A stretch of DNA of 64,000 nt from Amazonocrinis nigriterrae CENA67. Lineage in GTDB: Bacteria > Cyanobacteriota > Cyanobacteriia > Cyanobacteriales > Nostocaceae. Positions 54,735-64,000 of the stretch are shown here, piece by piece. The stretch's first letter is position 1. Every line of letters begins with the position of its first letter. The stretch covers positions 130,945 through 194,944 of the forward strand of contig NZ_JAECZC010000086.1 of NCBI RefSeq assembly GCF_016056305.1, given 5' to 3'. The position numbers were made by a program, and so were the translations under genes. The notes beneath the pieces are model-generated. The model did not search any database. It was given only the letters and a program-made list of their open reading frames with translations, and was not told where the DNA came from.

Positions 54735-54798
54735 TCTCCCCCATCTTCCTCATCCCCCTCATCCCCCCATCTCCCTTATCTCCCTCATCCTCCATCCC
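54735..54798. repeat. C-rich degenerate repeat (CCCCCATC...)
   Basis: Tandem-like ATCCCCC / CTCATCC / CTCCC words for about 64 bp between rlmD and apcD; complementary to the G-rich tract at 45887-45939. Confidence 0.8.
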
Positions 54799-54863
54799 CC
54801 CTTCACTTGTGTACCTCAGACTCGTTACACTAGCAAATAATATTTCATGTGATTGCAATAATC

Positions 54864-55349
54864 ATGACTGTAATTAGCCAAGTTATTCTCAAAGCCGACG
54901 ACGAACTGCGCTATCCCAGCAGTGGCGAACTCAAGAATATCAAAGACTTTTTGCAAACCGGTGAACAACGCACACGGATTGCTGCTACCTTAGCTGAAAA
55001 CGAAAAAAAGATTGTCCAAGAAGCAACTAAACAGCTTTGGCAAAAGCGTCCCGACTTTATTGCACCCGGTGGCAATGCTTATGGAGAACGGCAGCGTTCT
55101 CTGTGTGTCCGTGACTTTGGCTGGTACTTGCGCCTAATTACCTATGGTGTACTTGCTGGTGACAAAGAGCCAATTGAAAAAATTGGTTTAATTGGGGTGC
55201 GGGAAATGTATAATTCACTGGGGGTTCCTGTACCTGGAATGGTAGAAGCCATTAGTTCTCTGAAAAAAGCCTCCCTTGATTTACTAAGTGCGGAAGATGC
55301 CAGCGAAGCAGCACCCTACTTTGATTACATCATCCAAGCGATGTCTTAA
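54864..55349 (+). CDS. apcD: allophycocyanin alpha-B subunit
   Basis: A 161-residue phycobiliprotein. ATG 54864 gives the expected start [23 protein letters not shown]. Cys81 ([18 protein letters not shown]) carries the phycocyanobilin, and the [16 protein letters not shown] and [25 protein letters not shown] motifs are those of ApcD. ApcD is one of the terminal emitters of the phycobilisome core, passing energy mainly to photosystem I. It stands alone, as is usual for apcD. Two in-frame upstream codons to 54849 are not needed. Confidence 0.95.
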   Translation: MTVISQVILKADDELRYPSSGELKNIKDFLQTGEQRTRIAATLAENEKKIVQEATKQLWQKRPDFIAPGGNAYGERQRSLCVRDFGWYLRLITYGVLAGDKEPIEKIGLIGVREMYNSLGVPVPGMVEAISSLKKASLDLLSAEDASEAAPYFDYIIQAMS

Positions 55350-55518
55350 TACAAAGTGTGTGCTAATTCTAGGAATCTGCTTTCACTCTGACAGAGTGAG
55401 TGCAAAGTATTCGCACTCAACATCTATAAGATTTCTAATTTGATCATAACCTGCCCACATTTGGTAGTAGCTCTGGCAATTTGTCAAGCCACTAACTAAG
55501 TGTGGGAATATTTTATTT

Positions 55519-55556
55519 ATGGGGATTGGGTATTGGGGATTGGGTATTGGGGACTG
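55519..55556. repeat. GGGGATTGGGTATT repeat
   Basis: Tandem 14-bp units GGGGATTGGGTATT (about 2.7 copies) belonging to the TTGGG-rich heptamer family. Confidence 0.85.
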
Positions 55557-55622
55557 GGAGAAAGCTAGGCTAACCAAGCTCATCAGTACGCGACTACCTC
55601 CCGATTTCCAATTTCCAATTCC

Positions 55623-55870
55623 CAATTCCCCTTCGGGTGACGCTCCTGCGTCGAAGATCGCTCTTGAGATCGCCAGTCGCTCATGGGGGACTCGGGGCCC
55701 CCACGACCGAAGGGAGTGGAGATTGGGGGTTCTCCCCCAATCCCCTTACGGGTGACGCTCGCAAGCTCGCTAACGCTCTTGCTAACGGCAGTTGCTTCAA
55801 GTCGGGGAACCCGCCCAACGCACTGCCTCACCGCGCTGGCTCACCAATTCCCAATTCCCCAGTACCCAGT
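55623..55870. repeat. cluster of GC-rich folded repeats
   Basis: A 250-bp island far richer in GC than its surroundings, built of small palindromes: CTTCGGGTGACGCTCCTGCG, GGGGGACTCGGGGCCCCC, ATTGGGGGTTCTCCCCCAAT and CGCTCGCAAGCTCGC, ending in AATTCCCAATTCCCC heptamers. ORFs called across it on both strands are artefacts. Confidence 0.8.
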
Positions 55871-55907
55871 CGTCAGTTCCCAATCTGTTTAAATCCACAA
55901 ACAAAAA

Positions 55908-55937
55908 GCCGACACTCCTTTAGGAAAGGCTGTCGGC
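55908..55937 (-). terminator. hairpin with T-run on the minus strand
   Basis: Arms GCCGACA/TGTCGGC with inner CCTTT/AAAGG. On the minus strand it is followed by TTTTTG, so it looks like a terminator for leftward transcription, although no minus-strand gene lies to its right before purL. Confidence 0.6.
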
Positions 55938-56422
55938 AATTAGTGTGTTCCCTATTAATGACTCGGCTAGAGTTCAGTTAAGATAATTATGGCAATTCGC
56001 TAATTGAAGAGAGACGATCTTAATCATTGGTCGATGTGATTTTAATCACTTGATTGTTACCAACAAGCTGTATTTGCTTCAATGATTTATTTCTGTAGGA
56101 AGATATATACATAAACATCAATTTTAAAATGTATTTATCAATACAAAAATACTATTTATAAATCATAGAGCGATCGCATCATTGTAAATCCATCACATCA
56201 TTTTGTGGATGGCAACAAGCGTACCCCTTTTACTGTTATGGATACTTTTATAACCATAAATGCATATAATTTGAAGTTATCAGAGAAAGAAGCTTACAAC
56301 TTGTTAATTAGACTTGTTCCCAGGAAAATATCAAAAGAAGAGTTATCTGCTTTCCCAGAACAGCACCTACAGCGCAAGTAAATAGATAGAATAATCCTCT
56401 GTCCCCTTGGTGCATTACTTCC
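55938..56422. other. upstream region of purL
   Basis: AT-rich, no ORF of note; one GCGATCGC site. Nothing else stands out apart from possible minus-strand RNA ending at 55908. Confidence 0.4.
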
Positions 56423-58810
56423 ATGACCGCCACCTCAAAAGATCCGTTTTCCCCCCAAGAAATTGCTGCCGAAGGCTTGAAGCCAGAAGAATATACAGAA
56501 ATTGTGCGACGGTTAGGGCGTCATCCCAACAAAGCTGAACTGGGAATGTTTGGGGTGATGTGGTCAGAGCATTGCTGTTACAAAAATTCACGACCTTTAC
56601 TCAAACAATTTCCCACAACTGGGTCGCGCATCCTTGTAGGGCCAGGTGAAAATGCGGGAGTTGTAGATTTAGGCGAAGGATTACAACTGGCGTTTAAAAT
56701 TGAATCTCACAACCATCCCTCAGCTGTAGAACCTTTTCAAGGAGCTGCTACTGGAGTAGGAGGCATTCTCAGAGATATCTTTACAATGGGTGCGCGTCCC
56801 ATCGCCCTATTAAACTCGTTGCGCTTTGGTTCTCTAGAAGATGCCAAAACCCAACGACTATTTAGTGGTGTAGTGGCTGGCATCAGTCACTATGGTAATT
56901 GTGTGGGAGTACCCACAGTCGGCGGTGAAGTTTACTTTGACTGTGCTTATTCTGGTAATCCTTTAGTGAATGTCATGGCACTGGGATTAATGGAAACACC
57001 AGAAATTGTCAAATCTGGGGCATCTGGTCTAGGTAATCCTGTATTATATGTTGGTTCCACTACTGGACGCGATGGTATGGGAGGAGCAAGTTTTGCCAGT
57101 GCCGAATTAAGTGATGAGTCAATCGATGACCGTCCCGCCGTGCAAGTGGGCGACCCCTTTTTGGAAAAGTCGTTAATTGAAGCATGTCTAGAGGCATTTA
57201 AAACAGGTGCAGTCGTCGCCGCACAAGATATGGGTGCAGCTGGTATCACCTGTTCTACGTCAGAAATGGCAGCAAAAGGCGGTGTGGGCATTGAACTAGA
57301 TTTGGATAAGATTCCGGTGCGGGAAACAGGGATGGTTCCCTATGAATACCTACTTTCGGAATCTCAAGAACGGATGTTGTTCGTTGCCCATAAAGGACGT
57401 GAACAAGAGTTAATTGATATTTTCCATCGTTGGGGACTTCATGCTGTTGTCGCTGGCACAGTAATTGCTGAACCCATCGTGCGGATTCTCTTCCAAGGTG
57501 AAGTCGCAGCAGAAATTCCCGCTGAGGCCTTGGCAGAAAATACCCCACTTTATCATCGAGAGTTGTTGGCAGAACCACCAGAATATGCTTTGAAAGCTTG
57601 GGAATGGACACCTGAAGCTTTGCCACCTTGCACAAGTGCTGGCATCGAAATTCAAGGATGTTTGCACAGTTGGAACGATATTCTGTTAACTTTACTCGAT
57701 ACACCCACGATCGCTTCTAAAAGCTGGGTATATCGTCAGTATGACCACCAAGTCCAGAACAATACTGTCATCCTCCCAGGTGGTGCAGATGCCGCTGTAG
57801 TGCGCTTGCGTCCCCTTGAAGAGAAGCAGGGGAGCAGGAGAGCAGGGGAGCAAGGGAAAAGTCCTAATACTCAATGTGGAGTAGCAGCTACAGTTGATTG
57901 TAATTCTCGTTATGTTTATCTTGATCCCTATGAGGGAGCTAAGGCAGTGGTGGCAGAAGCAGCACGCAATCTCAGCTGTGTGGGTGCAGAACCTCTGGCG
58001 GTGACAGATAACCTCAATTTTGGCAGTCCTGAAAAACCGATTGGTTACTGGCAATTAGCAGAAGCTTGTCGGGGTTTAGCGGAAGGTTGCCAAGAATTAG
58101 CAACACCTGTAACTGGTGGTAATGTCTCTCTATACAATGAAACTCTCGATTCCCAAGGCAACCCACAGCCAATTTATCCTACCCCTGTTGTCGGTATGGT
58201 GGGTTTGATTCCCGATTTAAGCAAAATTTGTGGTCAAGGTTGGCAAACAGAAGGTGATTTAATCTATTTATTGGGATTACCCACACAATCGAAAATTGAA
58301 TTGGGAGCATCCGAGTATTTAGCCACCATCCATGGTACTGTTGCTGGCAAACCCCCACGCATAGATTTTGACTTGGAACGTCGCGTACAACAAGTTTGCC
58401 GAGAAGGAATTCGTGCAGGTTGGCTACGTTCAGCCCATGATTGTGCTGAAGGAGGACTGACTGTTGCTCTTGCAGAATCTTGCATTGCTGGCAACCTCGG
58501 TGCTGAAATTACTGTAGAAATCACGCCAACTCAAGTACAACGCTTGGATGAAGTGTTGTTTGGCGAAGGTGGTGCCCGAATTCTAGTTTCTGTTGCTTCA
58601 CAAGAGCAAGAAATTTGGGAATCCTACTTACAGGAACATTTGCCTCAACAATGGCAAAAATTAGGTAAAGTTGGAAATTCCCATACAGGTTTGGGGGTTT
58701 TATCCACTGATAACCATAGTCTCATCAAAGTTAGTATTGAAGATATGAGAGCTCGCTATGCCAGTGCCATCAAAAGACGTTTAGCTACCCATACCGCCTT
58801 AGAAGGATAA
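56423..58810 (+). CDS. purL: phosphoribosylformylglycinamidine synthase, subunit II
   Basis: A 795-residue enzyme of purine synthesis: with PurQ and PurS it converts FGAR to FGAM using ATP and glutamine. Marks include [59 protein letters not shown] and the C-terminal PurM-like repeat ([15 protein letters not shown]). Residues about 467-487 ([19 protein letters not shown]) are encoded by a GGGAGCAGG-type repeat tract (57818-57863) and are not typical of PurL; they sit in a surface linker and preserve the frame. It lies 149 bp before purF and on the same strand. Confidence 0.95.
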   Translation: MTATSKDPFSPQEIAAEGLKPEEYTEIVRRLGRHPNKAELGMFGVMWSEHCCYKNSRPLLKQFPTTGSRILVGPGENAGVVDLGEGLQLAFKIESHNHPSAVEPFQGAATGVGGILRDIFTMGARPIALLNSLRFGSLEDAKTQRLFSGVVAGISHYGNCVGVPTVGGEVYFDCAYSGNPLVNVMALGLMETPEIVKSGASGLGNPVLYVGSTTGRDGMGGASFASAELSDESIDDRPAVQVGDPFLEKSLIEACLEAFKTGAVVAAQDMGAAGITCSTSEMAAKGGVGIELDLDKIPVRETGMVPYEYLLSESQERMLFVAHKGREQELIDIFHRWGLHAVVAGTVIAEPIVRILFQGEVAAEIPAEALAENTPLYHRELLAEPPEYALKAWEWTPEALPPCTSAGIEIQGCLHSWNDILLTLLDTPTIASKSWVYRQYDHQVQNNTVILPGGADAAVVRLRPLEEKQGSRRAGEQGKSPNTQCGVAATVDCNSRYVYLDPYEGAKAVVAEAARNLSCVGAEPLAVTDNLNFGSPEKPIGYWQLAEACRGLAEGCQELATPVTGGNVSLYNETLDSQGNPQPIYPTPVVGMVGLIPDLSKICGQGWQTEGDLIYLLGLPTQSKIELGASEYLATIHGTVAGKPPRIDFDLERRVQQVCREGIRAGWLRSAHDCAEGGLTVALAESCIAGNLGAEITVEITPTQVQRLDEVLFGEGGARILVSVASQEQEIWESYLQEHLPQQWQKLGKVGNSHTGLGVLSTDNHSLIKVSIEDMRARYASAIKRRLATHTALEG
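57818..57863. repeat. G-rich repeat tract inside purL
   Basis: AGAAGCAGGGGAGCAGGAGA-type words in the middle of purL, the same family as the G-rich tracts at 45887-45939. It adds about 15-20 residues in frame. Confidence 0.75.
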
Positions 58811-58959
58811 AATTTTTCTACTTTACATTATTTAGACTTTATCCTTCATCCTTCTTAAGGTACTGTTTTAATAGATGGTTAAAGATTTGTTAAGAACTCC
58901 GCGACTATCGAGCGACATAATCCCTGTGACTTGACACCAACACCAGGAGCAAAGCCAGC

Positions 58960-60459
58960 ATGATTCCCATCCATCCCGTGACTTCGGATGAATACCCCCG
59001 ACAGACCAATAACTTAATGAATAGTTCCGAAAATCGTCCTGACAAACCAGAAGAAGCTTGCGGTGTTTTTGGCATCTACGCACCAGGAGAAGACGTTGCT
59101 AAACTAACCTACTTTGGATTGTATGCCCTCCAGCACCGGGGTCAAGAATCAGCTGGTATTGCTACCTTTGAAGGTACGCATGTACACTTACATAAAGATA
59201 TGGGCTTGGTGTCTCAAGTCTTCAACGAATCGGTGTTAGAGCATTTGCCCGGAAGCATAGGGGTTGGTCACACTCGTTATTCTACTACTGGTTCTAGCCG
59301 CAAAGTTAATGCCCAGCCCGCTGTACTAGAAACTCGTCTGGGTTCAATCGCTCTAGCTCACAATGGTAATTTAGTCAATACTGTGCAATTGCGAGAAGAG
59401 TTACTCCAGAGCAAATGCAACTTAGTGACCACTACAGATTCAGAAATGATCGCTTTTGCGATCGCCCAAGCGATCGATGCTGGTGCAGATTGGCTAGAGG
59501 GTTCGATTCAGGCCTTTCAACGCTGCCAAGGAGCTTTTAGTTTAGTCATTGGCACTCCCATTGGTGTGATGGGTGTCCGTGACCCCAATGGCATTCGTCC
59601 TCTAGTAATCGGTACTTTGCCTGAGAATCCCATCCGTTATGTTTTGGCTTCTGAGACTTGTGGTTTAGATATTATTGGTGCTGAATACCTGCGCGACGTG
59701 GAACCAGGCGAGTTAGTTTGGATCACTGAAGAGGGTCTAGCTTCCTACCACTGGAGTAAACAGCCCCAACGTAAGCTTTGTATCTTTGAGATGATTTACT
59801 TTGCTCGCCCTGATAGCCTCATGCACAACGAGAGTTTGTACAGCTACCGGATGCGTCTAGGACGACAATTAGCTGAAGAATCTCCTGTGGATGCTGATAT
59901 TGTCTTTGGTGTTCCTGATTCTGGTGTACCTGCTGCCATTGGATTTTCTCAAGCTTCAGGTGTAGCCTACGCTGAAGGATTGATTAAAAATCGCTACGTT
60001 GGGCGAACCTTTATTCAGCCAACACAAACCATGCGCGAGTCGGGTATCCGCATGAAACTCAACCCCCTCAAAGATGTACTAGTGGGTAAACGAGTGATTA
60101 TTGTCGATGACTCGATTGTGCGGGGTACCACTAGTCGTAAGCTGGTTAAAACTTTACGTGAGGCGGGTGCAGTGGAAGTGCATATGCGAATTTCTTCTCC
60201 ACCCGTGACCCACCCCTGCTTCTACGGCATTGATACCGATACACAGGATCAGCTAATTGCTGCCACTAAGTCAGTGGCAGAAATTGCCCAGCAACTAGAA
60301 GTGGATACTTTAGCTTATTTAAGTTGGGAGGGAATGCTAAAAGCGACGGGAGAAGACCCCAATAGTTTTTGTTCTGCCTGCTTCACTGGAGATTATCCTG
60401 TAGCAATTCCTGAGCAGGTGAAGCGCTCTAAGCTGATATTAGAAAAGGCAGGGGTGTAG
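58960..60459 (+). CDS. purF: amidophosphoribosyltransferase
   Basis: A 499-residue enzyme that makes phosphoribosylamine from PRPP and glutamine, first step of purine synthesis. The nucleophile Cys follows a propeptide (EEACGVFGIYAPGEDVAK; Cys34 from the first ATG), as in the Bacillus type that is processed. Cys residues for a [4Fe-4S] cluster are visible (CIFEMIYF region and SFCSACFTGDYP). The PRPP loop is VIIVDDSIVRGTTSRKLV. The start may be ATG 58960 or ATG 59017; the propeptide is longer with the first. Next to purL in one block. Confidence 0.95.
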   Translation: MIPIHPVTSDEYPRQTNNLMNSSENRPDKPEEACGVFGIYAPGEDVAKLTYFGLYALQHRGQESAGIATFEGTHVHLHKDMGLVSQVFNESVLEHLPGSIGVGHTRYSTTGSSRKVNAQPAVLETRLGSIALAHNGNLVNTVQLREELLQSKCNLVTTTDSEMIAFAIAQAIDAGADWLEGSIQAFQRCQGAFSLVIGTPIGVMGVRDPNGIRPLVIGTLPENPIRYVLASETCGLDIIGAEYLRDVEPGELVWITEEGLASYHWSKQPQRKLCIFEMIYFARPDSLMHNESLYSYRMRLGRQLAEESPVDADIVFGVPDSGVPAAIGFSQASGVAYAEGLIKNRYVGRTFIQPTQTMRESGIRMKLNPLKDVLVGKRVIIVDDSIVRGTTSRKLVKTLREAGAVEVHMRISSPPVTHPCFYGIDTDTQDQLIAATKSVAEIAQQLEVDTLAYLSWEGMLKATGEDPNSFCSACFTGDYPVAIPEQVKRSKLILEKAGV

Positions 60460-60571
60460 AGACTGGGGACAAGGAGAGTAGGGAAAGTAGGAAAACTCAA
60501 GGCCGCCTTTACAGATAAGGGACAATGGAGAAATAGGAAGATAGAATCCAACACTCCTAGTTTCTCACTTG

Positions 60572-60611
60572 AAAGTGCTGAGTGCAGTTGCTCCTCAGCA
60601 CTCAGCACTTT
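60572..60611 (+). terminator. hairpin after purF
   Basis: Perfect 13-bp arms AAAGTGCTGAGTG and CACTCAGCACTTT with a 14-base loop, 113 bp after purF. The arms are also heptamer-repeat words (GTGCTGA), so it may be both a repeat and a terminator. Confidence 0.65.
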
Positions 60612-62674
60612 GCTATATAGGAATGACGCAAAGGTTACGGAAGAATATAGATGCGTTGGCTAAGCCTTCTTGTTAACTGAAGTTGTTCCTGTTTCCTCAA
60701 AGCGGGTTCCCCCAGGGTAGGTTAGAGTAGCAGCTTTCCGAAGGGTACAGCTTTAATAAGTCAAAAGCGCGGACATAACATAAGATTGGCATTACCTCTT
60801 GTATGTATCAAGCCTGAGGTTTTCTCTTGTGAGGTTATATCACGCCTCTGAAGAAACTACTTAAGTTTGAACTGGCAGTTATAACAATACATGATCATAG
60901 TTTCAACCTTTGCATCAAGTTACAGTTTTGGTAAATGACAGCTTTAATATAGTGGAATCCTTGGCCATTCTGGACTATTGAGAATTAAAAGCGTAGTCAA
61001 TGGTCAACTATAGCTTAGATTGTAGCTGCAACTGTAATACCCTGGTTGTTGACAAGAGACATTTTCTTTAGTAACTATCTCAAACTACGTAAGTTCGATG
61101 AAGTTAAGGAATAGCAGGAGATAGTGCTGGTAAGCCTTTAGGGTAGATATGGAGCGATAGCTTATAGGGCAAATACATATGAGCAGCCAAAATAGCTATC
61201 AAATTGCTTTATATCCTCACAAAAAACTCATAATTGCTGAGATATATTGTGACCCATAGAACACTACTACATTAGCTACTTATATCAAGTCCGTTAATTA
61301 GTTATGCTTCCTACAGTCATTGCACCCTACCAGCAACCCCTCTTTGCGAACCGGGGCTAGGGACCCCTCTGGGAATTAGGCGCAACAAGGCAAAGCGTAG
61401 CTTTGATGGGGTGGGATTGAGAGGGTTTGTTAACTAAATTGTTAAAAGCCTGTGTAGACAGGATTTTTATGTATAGTAATGATACCATTTTTGTATGAAG
61501 TTGAGCTTAATTTGATTACGCTGTAGTCTCCCCGATACTTGGGGAAGACGGCGTAGCCCAGGCATTGAGTCCATTCTTACAAAGAATTGGTATAAATTTA
61601 GTGGTAATGAATTTGTGATGCCTTTGTTAAAGTTCGACTTTTTACAAGTGGCTACAGGGATTCTCAGGTTGCCTAAACTCAAATGCTTGTGTAATATTTC
61701 GGTTTTACGCAAAATTCAGGGCGATCGCAGTGAATTGATATTTCTGTATTTTTTTCCTTTCAACTATCAGTGATATATCAAATCCTGATTCTGCTGTTCC
61801 AATAATATTTACAGGGATTAGTCTTTAATCCCTGTACAGATTTGTTACGAATTTTTCAAAAGTTCTAATCTCTTTCATCACTAATGATTGCTACCAGAGA
61901 TGGTGATTATTTCGTCTAACATCACACCTATCCAAATAATTTAGCCAAGTTTTAAACCGTGTTTTCACCGAAGCATAACGTAGATTTATGAAATATATTT
62001 ACATCATGGTTGAATGAAACATTGACTAAATAGAACCTCACAATTTCAATAGACAAACTTCTGATTTACAAAAGCAAAAATTCGTTAATACATTAAGTTA
62101 TGTTAAACAAGTCTATGATATCAGCGGAGTAATATTTACTCCACTTATACTTCATCAACCTGAGATAACAAAATTCCCAACTTCATCTGATGTCTGCCGA
62201 AAAGTCTTTAAATTCATTAGATATTTAAATGCATTAGATATCTAAATCAATCAAATAATCCCTCAATTGTTTGATATGCTAATTAGGAATCTTGCATAAG
62301 TATTTATTTAACTCACACAGAGTAGGACACATATCTGCTTTGGTTTCCAAAGTTGAATAAAGTGTCTATGGTGCGTGGAAATAGTCTCCAATTAGGACTT
62401 TTGTCACAAAGTCGATTTACTAGGGACTCCAAATCATGATGCCCTCACCTGAATTTTTACCTCAAGTTACCAAAGAATTAAACAGCATTGTTTTTACTAA
62501 ACCTATTGCTTTAGAGTTTTATATTCATGAAACTACCTAATAGAAAAATTAGGGTTTGGAAAAATGAAATGATGGATTTTTCTATTTATAAAACTGACCT
62601 TTTGCACATCCCGTAAAAAGTCAGTCCAGATTTCGTTTTTTTCCAAACTTTTTACATATTTTAGGAGTTGAATT
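60612..62674. other. long non-coding region
   Basis: About 2 kb with no convincing gene. It holds patches of folded repeat (GC-rich words at about 61325-61410 and 61527-61560), a perfect 11-bp hairpin at 61810-61836, and one tiny frame of 34 codons (62439-62540) beginning MPSPEFLPQVTKELNS that I cannot support. It may carry the promoter and a long leader for the exoprotein at 62675. Confidence 0.45.
61810..61836. repeat. perfect 11-bp inverted repeat
   Basis: TACAGGGATTA and TAATCCCTGTA with a 5-base loop. No T-run follows on the plus strand. It resembles the ACAGGGATT words of dispersed repeats; no array is present. Confidence 0.7.
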
Positions 62675-64000
62675 ATGTTTCTTTCTCGAGTTTTGGCTAC
62701 AACTCTAGTTGTCGGCCTGGGAATTGACATGGGGCTAAAAGCTGAATCCTTTGATAACGCAGACTTATCTCTCCCAAAACTGACACATACAGATACCACA
62801 GCCAATTTTAATACAGCTAAAAGCGCACCTGCTTTCAGAATCGGCTCTGACAAATTGGCTTTGGCTACTTCTGGCACAACATACTACGTCTCTCCGACTG
62901 GAAACGATGACAATAATGGCTTGACAGAAGGTACTGCACTTCGGACGTTGCAAAAAGCAGCAAATAAGGTGAAAAACCCTGGGGATACAGTCTATATTAT
63001 GAACGGTACATATACTCAGGATGTGACAAACCCTGGTAAATCGCTCCTCACGATTTATCTAAAACAAGGCTCTGCGGATGCACCGATCACTTTCAAAGCT
63101 TATCCTGGTCACAAGCCTTTGCTCAAATCAACCGGTAGCTATGCGATCACCGTCAGTGGTTCTTCCTACATTAATATTGAGGGTCTGAAGCTAGTAGGCA
63201 GTAACGACAAAGTTACATTGGAGTATGCACAACAACAAAAAAATAACCTGAAAGATCCACTGACGAATGGGGCGGCCATCATGGTTGCGCCATCTTATTC
63301 AGATGGAATAATCACGAACCGTTCCCACCATATTTTAATTCGCAACAACAATGTTTCTAAGTTTGGTGGCTGTGGTATTTGCACAAATCAAGCTGATTAC
63401 ATCACCATTGAAAAGAACGTTGTTTCAGAGACGGCATGGTATTCTCCTATAGGAACAAGTCCCATTAGTACATTACACAACTGGAATGCTGACAACAATA
63501 CAACCGACTACAAAATAATTATTCGGGAGAATGTTGTTTACAATAACATCAACTATATTCCCCGGTATGACAGCAATAAAGCTACTGAAGGACATGGCAT
63601 CATCATTGATGATGCATTAAATACCCAAACGAATTCTACTAATGTACCGTACACTGGTAAAACTTTGATTACTAACAACGTCGTCTACAAAAATGGTGGT
63701 GGTGGAATTCACGTTTTTAAAAGTCCCAATGTAGATGTAATTAACAACACCACATATCAAAACGTGCAAAGTCCTGATCTTCTGGGGGTGGGTGAAATTA
63801 ATGCTATCAGATCAGAGAATGTCAAAGTGTTCAACAACATTATGGTACCCACCAAAGATGGATTAGTAAATAATGTAGCTTATGCTGTCAATACCATCTA
63901 TGAGAACAATTTGGTGTACAATTCTTCCAAATTCAAAACTTTGGGAGGTTTGAGCAATATCATTGGAAAAGACCCAAAATTTGTAGATGCTGCCAACGGT
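62675..64000 (+). CDS. secreted right-handed parallel beta-helix protein, N-terminal part
   Basis: An open frame of 442 codons running off the window. ATG 62675 has GGAG ten bases upstream. The first 25 residues (MFLSRVLATTLVVGLGIDMGLKAES) look like a signal peptide. Then TTYYVSPTGNDDNNGLTEGTALRTLQKAANKVKNPGDTVYIMNGTYT is the DUF1565/pectate-lyase-like start, and rungs such as NRSHHILIRNNNVSKFGG, ADYITIEKNVVSETA and YKIIIRENVVYNNINY follow. Proteins of this fold are polysaccharide lyases or adhesins outside the cell. Catalytic residues cannot be assigned since the C-terminus is missing. Confidence 0.9.
   Translation, partial: MFLSRVLATTLVVGLGIDMGLKAESFDNADLSLPKLTHTDTTANFNTAKSAPAFRIGSDKLALATSGTTYYVSPTGNDDNNGLTEGTALRTLQKAANKVKNPGDTVYIMNGTYTQDVTNPGKSLLTIYLKQGSADAPITFKAYPGHKPLLKSTGSYAITVSGSSYINIEGLKLVGSNDKVTLEYAQQQKNNLKDPLTNGAAIMVAPSYSDGIITNRSHHILIRNNNVSKFGGCGICTNQADYITIEKNVVSETAWYSPIGTSPISTLHNWNADNNTTDYKIIIRENVVYNNINYIPRYDSNKATEGHGIIIDDALNTQTNSTNVPYTGKTLITNNVVYKNGGGGIHVFKSPNVDVINNTTYQNVQSPDLLGVGEINAIRSENVKVFNNIMVPTKDGLVNNVAYAVNTIYENNLVYNSSKFKTLGGLSNIIGKDPKFVDAANG

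Noticed and set aside
55519-55981. Several overlapping open frames on both strands
   Set aside because: They run through heptamer and palindromic repeats, which leave frames open by composition.
61467-61712. 81-codon minus-strand frame
   Set aside because: Crosses a repeat patch (61527-61560) and has no start signal or family resemblance.
61810-61836. Possible CRISPR repeat (ACAGGGATTA...)
   Set aside because: Only one copy exists; no spaced direct repeats and no cas genes in the window.
62439-62540. 34-codon frame (MPSPEFLPQVTKELNS...)
   Set aside because: Too short to judge; no clear ribosome site; may be chance or a decayed gene.

Overview
The window is chromosomal DNA of a filamentous, probably heterocyst-forming (Nostocales-type) cyanobacterium. 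Direct signs are phycobilisome and photosystem genes (apcD, psbZ, a Psb35-like gene), a cyanobacterial-type divinyl chlorophyllide reductase (bciB), the desC-desA-desB desaturase cluster, very frequent GCGATCGC (HIP1) octamers, and many short tandem heptamer repeats (TTGGGAA, CCCATTA, TTCGTAA, TGACAAC types) between and sometimes inside genes. Base composition looks like the low 40s in percent GC by eye. Genus cannot be fixed from the sequence alone.

Layout. 0-7.2 kb: end of a short-chain dehydrogenase, hppD with an in-frame repeat insertion, a pair of tiny cyanobacterial genes, a HAD phosphatase, a CPP1-like J-domain membrane protein, an OmpR-type response regulator, a DUF2811 gene, and a non-coding stretch with six DnaA-box-like 9-mers spaced exactly 11 bp apart. 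7.4-15.5 kb: a mostly minus-strand stress island (manganese catalase, cupin, two paralogous zinc alcohol dehydrogenases around an exported repeat protein, SRPBCC protein, DJ-1/PfpI fused to a helical-bundle domain, DUF2267, DUF6335). 15.6-21.5 kb: Uma2 nuclease, a 1358-residue NACHT/STAND-like NTPase and a 157-residue helical protein. The NTPase gene is flanked on both sides by inverted arrays of a degenerate unit of about 21 bp. This is the best candidate for an undescribed (possibly defence) system.

21.7-31.3 kb: polysaccharide deacetylase, DUF2808 protein, unknown small genes behind a 26-bp perfect palindrome, an Old Yellow Enzyme, a ParD antitoxin with a decayed toxin remnant, psb35-like, TerB-like, rsmB, a GT2 glycosyltransferase and a GH100 neutral invertase. 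32-38 kb: an MBOAT/SGNH acylation module, bciB, a 484-bp element with 31-bp terminal inverted repeats carrying a GxxExxY gene broken by a stop codon at the E of its name motif, and a PLP-dependent methionine-gamma-lyase-family gene. 38-41.6 kb: desC, desA, desB. 41.7-46.9 kb: Uma2, a HEAT-like protein, a ProA-like protein lacking the catalytic Cys, a zinc-ribbon membrane protein, tRNA-Gly(GCC), ribH and psbZ. 47.3-60.5 kb: a DHH-CBS-tRNA nucleotidyltransferase fusion, asnS, an anti-sigma-type ATPase, rlmD, apcD, purL and purF. 60.5-62.7 kb is 2.2 kb without a convincing gene, followed by the start of a secreted parallel-beta-helix protein that runs off the window.

Together most genes are core metabolism, light harvesting and translation. 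The accessory interest lies in the stress island, the NTPase locus, small toxin-antitoxin-like genes and the repeat biology. All names come from reading motifs and family resemblance by eye; no database search was possible.
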